Assembly (NCBI GenBank): GCA_009829735.1
Contig: CM020618.1
Coordinates: forward strand, 34,696,894 to 34,760,893
Origin: Pyropia yezoensis
Lineage: Eukaryota > Rhodophyta > Bangiophyceae > Bangiales > Bangiaceae
Direction of reading: 5' to 3'
DNA: 64,000 bases
The notes below the pieces were generated by a model. It did no database searches and had not been told where the DNA came from. It saw only the letters and a list, made by a program, of their open reading frames with translations. This document shows, one piece after another, positions 9,710-18,998 of this stretch; position 1 is the stretch's first letter, and the number at the start of each line of letters is the position of its first letter. Made by a program: the position numbers and the translations under genes.

Positions 9710-9815
9710 TGATTATAATCATGGCCAATGATTAAACAATAAAAATCGCTGCATACGATTAAAAGTTAAGGGGTTGATTAAAATCATTTGTCATCCAGCC
9801 ATAAATGATTATAAT
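9710..9815. repeat. right subterminal AT-rich repeats of the hAT element
   Basis: Copies of the GATTATAATCAT-like motif (atgattataatcatgg at about 9710, gattaaaatcat at about 9777, aatgattataatcc at 9804). They mirror the left end. Confidence 0.6.
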
Positions 9816-9833
9816 CCCACCTCTGCAACAGAG

Positions 9834-10520
9834 TGACGCGCGCGGAAGCTGCGGACTTCTTTCTCACGGACCCCCGGGTGCCGCTGCGCGAACCCCGCCT
9901 GATGGGCCGTGTGGCGTTGGGACACCATTGGGGACACGACTCTTGTCCGCAATTGGCTGTGAGCCAGTGAGAGAGCTCCACGTTTCTTCAAAAACGTTGG
10001 TGTAAGAAAAGCCTATTGCATGCCTTAACTGGGTGTGCTCAGATGCTCTGGTGCCATGCACATACGAGATTTGCGTTTTGATTAGGGACGCTTTTGAATG
10101 TTCATTAGAGCTTCCCGTGACATCTGAAAAGTTTTAACATGTGAATATTTCCTGCTCGCCATCTGTCTACCGGGCATGCGTGAAGAGAGCGGCGTGTAGG
10201 ACTGACGTTTTTTGACCTTCACGACACGTGACCAAAGGGCGTCCACTTCCCGTTCTGACCAATCAGAGGCCGAGAATCGCGTAAGACCGCAAAAGGGGGG
10301 TCTTAACTAGGGGTGTTAAGCAGAGACATACATTGGTGGAGAGGGAACGCTAGGGGGGTGAGGAGGGGGCGCCATCTAATGAACTGTGTTTGATGGCGGC
10401 GTCGGCGTGCGGCTTCCTCGGGCAGCTGTCTCAGATGACTCGAGGAGAACGACGCGAGAAGAGTGAAGACGAGGGGAGGGGGGGGGGGGTGCTGTTCAAT
10501 GCGGAAATAGGTGAGGCCTT
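9834..10520. other. intergenic, no gene seen
   Basis: Lower-GC sequence after the hAT element, turning purine-rich from about 10330. No supported coding frame or RNA gene. Confidence 0.4.
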
Positions 10521-11034
10521 GTGGGGAACGGGGGCATGGGGTGTCTTCGCGTGGGTCGCGGCCGTCCCGCCGCCTGGCACACGCTGACGACGCCGCCGTG
10601 GTCCGAGGGCGTCACCTGGGATATGCCGCGGAGGGTCATCACGGCGAGCCAGGCACAGCTGTCTCGCCTCGGCCGCGCGCTCCTTGAATCGGGGGTAGTG
10701 GTGCTGACGGAGCGGCCGACGCAGTCGCTCAACGGTCGCAAGGTGCTGTCCTACGACGCGTAGGGCGGGTAGGAATGACTTTTGGGAACAGCTTGGAGGA
10801 GGGGGGAAGGGGGGTGGGGGATATGGGACGAAGGTGGGGAAGAGACGGAGGGAGTTCCCGGAGGACTGGTTGTCTGGGGACTACCAGCCGCTGCCGGGGT
10901 ATGCCTTGGTCGGCGACAGTTTAAACTCATACGCACGCATAGCTGCGGACGTGCCAGCGTCTCTGGGGTGGCGGGAGAACGGGGGCCTCCCCGCATGCGT
11001 GATGCGGGGGGGCGACTGGGGTGCTTGTGGATGA
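10521..11034 (+). other. two short coding-like frames, possible gene remnant
   Basis: Two adjacent frames on the plus strand look more protein-like than their surroundings. The first, 10521-10763 (80 aa), contains WDMPRRVITASQAQLSRLGR and ALLESGVVVLTERPTQSLNG. The second, 10834-11034 (66 aa), contains FPEDWLSGDYQPLPGYALVG and DSLNSYARIAADVPASLGW. They are in different frames with a G-rich gap between. They could be exons, a decayed gene or chance. No family recognised. Confidence 0.25.
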
Positions 11035-11419
11035 AGAGCGCGAGAATGGACAGTGAGAGACGGGGCGGGCGCGGGGGCGGACAGATAGGCGAAGCCCAGG
11101 TGGCAAGACGGTGACGGGAAGCGACAATTCGAAACCTACCCGAGGCCAGCATGTGTTCCAAAAGTTGATACTATATTTATATTTCATGTCTTTTTTTACG
11201 GTGGTCGAGGGTCCTGAGGTGAAAGTGTTATCCCAAGGATTCTATAGGCTGATGCGTGACGACCTTGCTGCGCTGCAGGCCATCCGCTAATAGGTGCGGC
11301 CAGGATAGGTCGAGAGATCGGCACGAGGTCCCCACGTTAACAAAGACGTCAGATTCTATTGGCAAGATGAATTGGGAATCTCGTAAGTGCATGGCACCTG
11401 AGCCTGCTCGGAGGACGCT

Positions 11420-11637
11420 GCGGCCACCGCCACCGTCCCCGTCCCCGTCCCCGTCGTCGCTGTTGCCGCTACCGATGCCGCCGTCGTCGCTGTTGCCGCT
11501 ACCGATGCCGCCGTCGCCACCGCCACCACTGCCGCCACCGCCACAGCCACCACTGCTGCCACCGCCACCGTCACCGCCACCGCCACCGTAACCGCCACCG
11601 TAACCGCCACCGTCACCGCTATCGACACCGCGACCGC
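11420..11637. repeat. CCG/CCA trinucleotide and hexanucleotide satellite tract
   Basis: Runs of ccgccaccg, ccgtccccgtccccgt and a near-exact duplication of the 20-odd-base block around 11455-11500 (tcgtcgctgttgccgctacc twice). Long frames across this tract on both strands are repeat artefacts. Confidence 0.75.
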
Positions 11638-12292
11638 ATCACCGCGGGCAAGGTGGGTGCCGCATGGGGTGCATGGGGAGGGGAGCGGCCGGGGCGGCCG
11701 GGCACCTCTGGCCTCGCGCGATGTGAGTGGCGCGCGCGCGCTCGCGCGAAAAGCGCCCCGTGCCTCGTCCTCCCCCCCCGCCCCGCCACCCCAAACCATC
11801 CATTCAACTGCCCACGCGAGTCGTGCCCTTCTGCCCAGGCGGCGCGCCCGCCGAGGCTGCCAATCGAGGCCAGGAGCGGCGGCATCGGCGGTGGCACCTG
11901 GCGAAGGGCGGCAAGAAAAAAAAAGACCGAAGGATTTATCGTTGTCATGTGAATGGTAGACAAGGGGGGGCTCGCGGGCGGCCATTGCCCGTCTCTGAAA
12001 CTCCTCCCCACCTCCCCTTCATCCTCCTTCCCCCCTTTCTCCCATACTCCGTTCCCCTCTCGCACCGCGTGCGGCTGTAGTGACCACCACAGGGGAGCGC
12101 GAGCCCGGCGTCGCACACCACCTCCGACTAAAGGGTGAGTGCGGCACGGGGAAGTGGGGGGTGGGGCGGGAACGCGGCCCCCCCGAAAGTGGGAGTCCGG
12201 ACGCGCCCGTCACTGGTCGCGCCAGAGGGGGAAAGGATGGGAAGAGGCGGAGGAGGGGAGCCGGCGGTCGCCACCCCCCCACCCCGCCTCAC
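11638..12292. other. intergenic, GC-rich, no gene seen
   Basis: Homopolymer-rich sequence downstream of the minus-strand membrane-protein gene. Frames here are low complexity on all strands. No supported feature. Confidence 0.4.
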
Positions 12293-13780
12293 TCAAGCGT
12301 GGTCCCCGAGTGGGGGAGGCCCAATAACACTCGACGCTGCCGCGTCCACTGTTGAAGCGGTAGTCGCATCCGCTACTGGCGGAGCGGCCGCCGATACGTT
12401 GGCGGCGTCAGCCGCCGTCGCCGCCACCGGGTCTGCCACCGCCGGCGCATCGCCGCCCATGGGGGTGCCCACCGCGGCGGCCGCCTCGTCGAGGGCGTTC
12501 CCCGCAGCTTCGGACGCGCTCCCCGCGTCCTTTTCCCCACTCCCCGACGACGACGCGGTGCTGAGGAGGCTCTTGGCCGACTCCCCCGAAGCGCCCAAGC
12601 CGAGCACCGCCGCGGGATCACCGCCGGCGCCCGCAGCCAGCGACTCGCGTAGCCGTCGGCCGTGGCTCTTGCTCATTGCCGGGCCCGCGCCCATGATGTA
12701 GTCAAACGACGCGGCCGAGACGGCCGACTGGCCCGACACGGCCGACACAATCACCCGCGGCTCCTCCATGTCCGTGTCGCCGTCGTCGTCGTCGGCGGCG
12801 GCGGCGGCGCCCGCCGCACCGACACCGGCGGCGGGGGAGGCCAGCTCGCTGGCCGACCTGCTCAGCGGCGGCACGTCGGCGGGCTCGTCGGCAGCCCCGT
12901 TTTCACTGCCGCCCCGGGCAGCGAACAGAGCCGCGCCCCCCGCGGCCGCCGCAGCACCGGCGCCGGCGCCAGCCCAGGTGTCCATGCCGGCACTGCCGCC
13001 GGCGGCACCGCCCTCGGCGGCTGCCAGGTCGGCACCGTCCGCCCCCCCTGGCGGCGGGGCGCTCCCCACACTCGACACCCCCCGCGTCGACGCTGCCGCG
13101 CCGCCATCGAGTGGCAGCTCCTCTGCCTTGCCCCGCCGGTGGAGAAAGACGACAAGGGCGGCGAGCAGCGCCACCCCCACCGCCCCCGCAATGGAGCCGC
13201 CCACAATGGCGCCGATAGGTGCGCCCCCGTCATCATCGTCGCCGGCGCCGGCGCCGCCCTGCCCCCGCGGCCCCGAAGGGTCGCCGCTCTCAGCTGGTGT
13301 CGCGGTTGGCATGCCATCCGGTGCGGGCGACGCGGTCGGTGAGACGCCGTTTGGGTTGGCCGCCGGCGTGCCGGCCGGCTGTTGGACACCACCGCCGCCG
13401 CCGCCGCCCCCGCCCGTCGGAGCCGCAGACGGGGATGGCTTCGCGGGAGGCGGCGTTGGCGCCGGCTCCGGCGGCTTTGGCGTCGTCGACGGCGCGGGTG
13501 TCGGCGGAGCGGACGGCTGCGGCGGCTGTGGCGGCGGCCCCCCCGGCGTCGGCGTCGGCGTCGGCGTCTGCACGTCCACCACCACCTGCCGCGCGGCAGC
13601 GACGGCGGCAGCGGCGTCGTCTGCGGCGGCCGCCGCGGCAGTGGACGTGGCGGGGAGCGTCGCGGCACCCACCGACAACGACGACGACGCCGCGGCGGTC
13701 GCGGCTACGGTAACGGTGATCCACACCGCCGCCGCGGCAGGGCGGGCCCAACGGCGGGAACACCCGCGGGGGCGTCTCAT
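12293..13780 (-). CDS. single-pass membrane protein with Pro/Thr-rich ectodomain (hypothetical)
   Basis: 495 residues from the ATG at 13780 (MRRPRGCSRRWARPAAAAVW). The open frame extends 62 codons further upstream, but the chosen start places a basic n-region and hydrophobic h-region (residues about 14-32) at the N-terminus as a signal peptide. Residues 70-185 are Pro/Thr/Gly-rich and stalk-like (PTPTPTPGG, PAPSTTPKPPEP), likely O-glycosylated. One membrane helix at about 188-212 (AIVGGSIAGAVGVALLAALV) is followed by HRRGK, giving type I topology. The cytoplasmic part (about 280 residues) is Ala/Gly/Asp-rich with a more conserved-looking patch (EEPRVIVSAVSGQSAVSAAS). Wall-associated or signalling proteins often have this layout. 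No family recognised. Confidence 0.55.
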   Translation of the reverse strand: MRRPRGCSRRWARPAAAAVWITVTVAATAAASSSLSVGAATLPATSTAAAAAADDAAAAVAAARQVVVDVQTPTPTPTPGGPPPQPPQPSAPPTPAPSTTPKPPEPAPTPPPAKPSPSAAPTGGGGGGGGGVQQPAGTPAANPNGVSPTASPAPDGMPTATPAESGDPSGPRGQGGAGAGDDDDGGAPIGAIVGGSIAGAVGVALLAALVVFLHRRGKAEELPLDGGAAASTRGVSSVGSAPPPGGADGADLAAAEGGAAGGSAGMDTWAGAGAGAAAAAGGAALFAARGGSENGAADEPADVPPLSRSASELASPAAGVGAAGAAAAADDDDGDTDMEEPRVIVSAVSGQSAVSAASFDYIMGAGPAMSKSHGRRLRESLAAGAGGDPAAVLGLGASGESAKSLLSTASSSGSGEKDAGSASEAAGNALDEAAAAVGTPMGGDAPAVADPVAATAADAANVSAAAPPVADATTASTVDAAASSVIGPPPLGDHA

Positions 13781-16700
13781 GACGGCGTCAGAGAGGGGGG
13801 AATGATGGTGGGGGGGGTGCGGAGGGTTGGAGGGGAGGGCGGAGGTGGGATGCGATGATGGTGGTAAAAGAGGGGGAGAGGCGGTGTTGGAGGCGGCAAG
13901 AGAGGGCCGACCACACCGCGCAACGACGGGGGGAGGGACAGAGGGGGAGAGGCGCGGCGACGTCACCGCCCGCGGATCCTCTACTGCTGCGCGCGCGCGC
14001 GTAGGGGGAATGGAGGCCTACAGTATGTGCGGAGGACAGGGGCGAGAGGGCGGGGTGGCACCAAACGGCGCGCCACCCAGGCCGGTGTGGTGGTGACAGC
14101 GGCAGGTGCGCAGCCGCCACACCCCGCCAGGACCGCCCCACACCGGCGCGGGCCGCCCCCACCGATCGAGACGCGGTCACGCAACGTGCCCCAGCGTGGC
14201 CGAAGCTGGGGGGAGCGACGACTCCGCTGCGCTGGCACCAGCGTGGGAGAAGGGGGGGGGGGGGGGGCGCGGAAGTGGGATGGCCACGCGGCGGCGGCGG
14301 CAGCGATCACAGCAGTGGTGGTGGTTGTGGTGCAACGGCGCGGGAGGGGTAGTTTCCCCCCCGCCCGACCGAGGCACACGTCGGGAGAGGGGCAGCGGCG
14401 GCGTCGGCAGCCGACGTGACCACCCCGGTGCTGGTGGGCCGCGTAGGCCTGGTGGGGACGCGGGGGGTGGGGACGCGGGGGGGGGAGCGGGTGAGCCAGA
14501 GGGGGTGGTGGGGGGGGACGGGCTGGAAAAGGCTGGATTTTGGGACGCGTGTGGGGGGTGCGCCTGCGGGACCTCCCCGACCGACCGATCAACCAACCTG
14601 CGGCCGGTGCGCCAACCGCACGCCGCCAGTTGGTGCTCTTGACGGACCGCTGGCCGGGGGGGCTTGTCTGGGATGGCTGAAGCGGGGGGCGGGGGGGGGG
14701 GTGCGCCGTTGTCACTGCAAACCTCGACGGCTTACACGAGCCCCCCCAAACCCACCGTCGGTCCCTCGCTGTGGATGCGGTCGGCGCGGCTGTCACGTTG
14801 CGGGCGTGCCGGCCGGGACGGCGGCCACCGCTCCGGCCTCTTTCCCCACGCCACGTAGAGGGTGAGCCACCAGGGGCCGACGCTAGCAACGGCACGTGGC
14901 GGCGGGACAGACCGCTGGAGCGCCACCGGGAACAGCGGGGGGCGTTTGTGGGCACCCTGTCCGGGTCAGAGGTCGCGACGGCTGGACCGTCCGTGGTCGA
15001 GGCACCCGCGACGGACATCTGCCATCAGCGGCCCCGTGGGGGGGGCCGGACAAGCCGGCGCGACCGCCAGCCTGCTTGTCTACAGCATTACACGGGGTGG
15101 TGTCCCCTCTCTAGCCACGCAGTGGAGGGTCTGGGCGGCCGCCGTGGGGGCCAGCGAGGGCAAGACGAAGGGCAGAGTAGGGGTAGAAATGGAAAGAAAA
15201 AACATAGAAGAAAGCAAGAGAAAGGACTGGAAACAAACGGGCGCCCCCCCCGCCTCCCATGCCCGACGCGCTTCTGTGTATCCCTATTTTCATATCACCG
15301 AAAGGGGAGGCCTGCGGGTGGCTTCACCGTTGCGCAGCGCAATGTGTTCCGTGGTCGCCCCCCCTCTGGCGCCACGCGGTCATTGGTGCGGGGGGGCACC
15401 CCCTTCCGAGAGAGGAGCAGTGTGGCTTGCTCTGGAGAGTGCGGAGGAACGTGTCTGCCCCACCCCCTTTATCATTTGACGTCCGCACCGGAGAGCGGGG
15501 TGTGGCAGTCGCGAACCACGACAAACGCACCCACAAGGCCCGCCGGTTCTCCCCTCCATTTTTTTTTTTCTATTCCCTTGCATTGGCGCGCGGTGGGGGC
15601 GGCGGCGCCGCGTAGGCACCGCCGTCGTAGGCGCCGCCTCCGGCAGACGTGACGACGTCGGCGGTCGCAGGCGCGAGTGCGCGGCGGTGTCAGGATTCCT
15701 TCCCTGCGGTCCCGGGGCCCCCGCGTACAGTACGTGGACGGGGTGCTGGCGCCACGAGGCCACAGTCGGTTGGGTTCGGGTGGACTGGTGGTTGAAGGAG
15801 CGTTTACAGAGAGTGTGGCTGGCGGCGGGGCGGTCGCCCGTGTGGGGACAGGGTCGACCACTGGCACACACGTTTTACAGTCGGCCCTCCTGGTGTGCCA
15901 CCCTCGGGGAGGGGGGCGGCGCTGCCGCTGGAGTGTGGCAAGGCCCCGACCCGTCGAGTGGTAGACGCGGGAACGCCAAAGCAGTCAAGCCAGAGGGCTT
16001 CCCCGCGGCCTCTTCCCCTTGGCGGCGCCCTGCAACACTGGCCGCAGCTGGCCTGGGAGGGAAGGGCCACCCGACGAAGGCCGACTGCCGCCGACGTTGG
16101 CGCACAGGAGAGACAGTCGGGCTGCATACAGTAGACAGCGGAGCGCGTCCCTGCTCACCCGATGCTGTGGAGCAGGGTGCGCGGCTGACGTGGTACGCTG
16201 CGACGACCGCGGCACAGTACAGTACGAGCTCGTGGTGGCACAGCGGCCGCCGGCGGATTGCTCTGACGAGAGGACGCGCCCCCCCACTTTCCCGCTACAA
16301 CCCCAGTGTTGGAGGCACCCCACCCACTCAGCTAACGAGCAGAGCAAGCGGCTGCCAAACGCGACTGCCTCGGCGCGGCGCCACCGAGTAGGCCCGCCCC
16401 GCTCGGCGGAACGCCGGCCACGCGGGGACTGCTGCCGTCTCTGTGCAGGGGGGTCGTACAGACTCGCAGCAGCAGCAGCTCCGGCCGGCTTGGGTGGCTC
16501 TCTTGGCGGTCGTCAACTCTGTGGGTTGTATGCAGCAAGTAGACTGGTGGGCAGCCGGCGAGGCGGCGGCTGCACCACGCGCCGCCACCGGGTCCGTTTC
16601 GGCGACGCAGGGGCACTCGCGGCGGCGACGCGCTCGTCCCAGTCCCGGGGATGAGGCGGCCTGTCGCCGAGGCTACCCCTTCAGTTGAGGCGGCGGCGCA

Positions 16701-17302
16701 CCCCACCTCCTCCCCCCCCCCTTCTCCCCTCTGCTGCATGTCGACAATCCTAGGCGTCACGACCACCAGTGGCCGCAACAGGCGCGCCCACGCCCCCACC
16801 CCCGCAGTGCGCCAGCCGTTCCAAGCGTGAGGACAACACAGGAGCCTAGCGGCTTAGGCGGAGGGAAACAAAACAGGACAAAGACCGGCAGGGACCCATG
16901 ACAGCGCAGTTAGAGGGCAGCAGCGGGGGAGGCGGAGGGCAGGGAAGCGGCAAGAGGGCACCAGCATGGGGGAGGGTGGATTGACACAAATGCCGTGGCA
17001 GGGGGGGGGCAGGGGGAAAAAGGGCACAAATCCAGCAGCCGAGGAGAGGCGTGAGTGACGCCTCCCCTGTCGTAGCGCTGTAGCATATGGCGATGGCGGC
17101 AAGAGAGGCCCGATAATAATAACAGAATGCAACGACACCGCAGTCGGAGACACCGTTGAAGAGAACCACGGCGAAAGATCATCTTTGATGATCATGGAAA
17201 GCGTGCGCGAATGTGGCGGGGACACCCGCGTCGTCAAACATTTCAGATCAAGTCCGACTGCTCGGGTGAAAGTGAGGAGGCAACACCGCCCAACTCCCAG
17301 GG
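13781..17302. other. 3.5-kb intergenic stretch, no supported gene
   Basis: GC-rich to about 16800, then falling. Many long frames exist on both strands, but all are low complexity or shadow each other, and none shows a family motif. TACAGTAC octamers occur at 15726 and 16218. A poly-G run lies at 14255-14268. Confidence 0.45.
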
Positions 17303-18849
17303 CAGTGGGGTCTAAAGGGGGACCACCGATTTCTTGCATTCCGGGTGTTTTCCGCTTGCGCAAGAATTTGCAACCCCCTCTCACGGCATGAAGGACGCCG
17401 ATTTTGAGCACTTTCGTTGCTGCACGCTTCCAGCAGGGTTGAGAGGCGATAATTATTGAGTCAAAAATCGAATAAATTATCAGAAAAGAATAACATTCAG
17501 GAGAACCGGAACGATAATGATTATCAGACGTCCACGTGTTCCACCACGTGTCGGCTCGGAGGCCCATCAGACTAGACCGGACCGCCTGATCACGCGGCAG
17601 TGCCGCACCCTGTCGTCGTCTTCGAAACTGTGTAGGTAGCCGCGATACAGTACGGCAGCGTGCCCAGCGAAGATCCAGACCCACACCACGAGGACGATAG
17701 GAGCTACGTACGCCGACTAGGACTTGACATCCTCCGCGGCGTACTGTACACGGCGGGTGCGGCCGCCCCACGCGGCACGTTCTCCGCCCCCTGCGTACTA
17801 CGCGGCCCAATTTAGGCTCTACGCCCTTTCCGAAAGCCGTGTCCGCAGCTCGTCAGGCGGCTCGTGTTGGGCACGACGTGGTTAATTCATTGCTGTCATC
17901 CTAACACGTGGCTCCTGGGCGATAACTATCAGAAACGTTTTCAATAATTATCGCATGTTTTTACTAACGATGGATGCTTTCGCAAAATATATCAACCCTG
18001 GCTTCCAGTGACCACTTGCACAAGCCTGCGTGGATGGTGCCCGTCTGCGCCGGAAGCGTACGACCCTCAGCTTCCTGGTGGTAGCACGTGCTGGCGGAAT
18101 GTTGACCAATACGTCACCTGCCGTCGTCGACCTTGTCGCTGTGAGGGTCAAAAAACACCATAAAAACACTCTCGCTGTGAGCATCACAACGCATATTTTT
18201 TTTCTCGGTGTTGTTGCTCTGGCCGAGACGCATGCACGAGAAGGTGCTGAATGTGAAAGCGGCAATGTCGACCAGTTGTACGCCAATGACATGGGAGTAT
18301 TCTGGCGTAGCACCAATCATACGCGGAGGAGAAAGCATTGGAAATACCCTTCTCATCGTTGGGTGACTGGGGGACCTTCTCAGCCCCTGAAAAAGGATAA
18401 TTCTGGGCATAAAACAGACACGGAAGGCAAGAAGCACACGCTTGCAGGCCACAGTTTTTCGTACACGAGGTGAAGACTCTGTTCTTCACCGTCTGTGAGA
18501 AGCTGATGGTTGTAGCATAGATAGTGCCCGTGCACGTCCACTTTTTACGGGACGCACAATATTGTGCGTCCCGTAAAAAGTGGACATGCACGTGTCGTGC
18601 AGTGTGGGTTTGATTGGTCCAGTGGCCGATATTTGACATGATCACGACACGAGCACGTCCACTTTTTACGGGACGCACTATACCAGCAGAACAACGTGCG
18701 GGCATGTGCAACTGGCCACTGGAAGCGTGCAGCAACAAAAGTGCTCAAAATCGGCGTCCTTCATGCCGTGAGAGGGGGTTGCAAATTCTTGCGCAAGCGG
18801 AAAACACCCGGAATGCAAGAAATCGGTGGTCCCCTTTAAGACCCCACTG
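17303..18849. mobile_element. 1.55-kb non-autonomous DNA transposon with 131-bp terminal inverted repeats
   Basis: The left arm 17303-17433 and right arm 18719-18849 are inverted copies of 131 bp with few differences. Both begin CAGTGGGGTCT(T)AAAGGGG and pass through CCACCGATTTCTTGCATTCC and CACGGCATGAAGGACGCCG. The interior is AT-rich relative to the host and has no transposase. A 7-bp candidate duplication with one mismatch (CCCAGGG at 17296-17302, CGCAGGG at 18850-18856) is present. The similarity extends imperfectly outward, however, so the true ends may lie a few bases further out. The end resembles that of the hairpin element at 5950-6116. Superfamily undetermined. The right end is only 149 bp from the CPSF1 start codon. 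Confidence 0.8.
18531..18680. repeat. short palindromic repeats: three copies of a 25-bp end sequence
   Basis: A perfect palindrome with 25-base arms is centred between 18560 and 18561 (18536-18585; half-site begins GTCCACTTTTTACGGGACGC). A third copy of the half-site lies at 18656-18680. The second and third copies face each other across about 70 bp with matching inner flanks (CACGTGTCGTG against CACGACACGAG), like a 120-bp miniature element. The first copy is abutted head to head. All sit inside the 17303-18849 element, so this is a nested or rearranged insertion. Confidence 0.7.
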
Positions 18850-18998
18850 CGCAGGGGCGACGCATCCCGGCCGCGCCACCGGGTGATACCAGCGCCGAGC
18901 GGCGGCGAGCGGTAGTTACGGCGGTGGCGGCCGCAGCAACGGCGGCTGTGGCAGCTGCGGTGGCGCCCAGCGGACGCCCCCCCCCCCCCCCTGCCATC

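Larger units (their letters stand above)
6132..9825. mobile_element. hAT-family DNA transposon carrying a nested Tc1-like element
   Basis: Termini are CAGAGGTGG at 6132-6140 and its inverse CCACCTCTG at 9817-9825, the classic hAT end. They are flanked by an 8-bp duplication: CAACAGTG (6124-6131) and CAACAGAG (9826-9833), one mismatch. Subterminal regions are packed with GATTATAATCA-like motifs (left 6148-6231, right 9710-9815), as expected for transposase-binding sites. Without the nested element (6244-8922 plus one TA) the hAT part is only about 1.0 kb and encodes a BED-finger-like protein but no catalytic domain. It is therefore an internally deleted, non-autonomous copy. One mismatch in the duplication implies moderate age. 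Confidence 0.88.

Noticed and set aside
13981-15018. 345-residue minus-strand frame
   Set aside because: Arg/Pro-rich text typical of a non-coding frame in high-GC DNA; overlapping frames of equal length exist on the other strand.
18184-18738. 184-residue minus frame with repeated segments
   Set aside because: The repeats come from the palindromic DNA at 18531-18680 inside a non-autonomous element.
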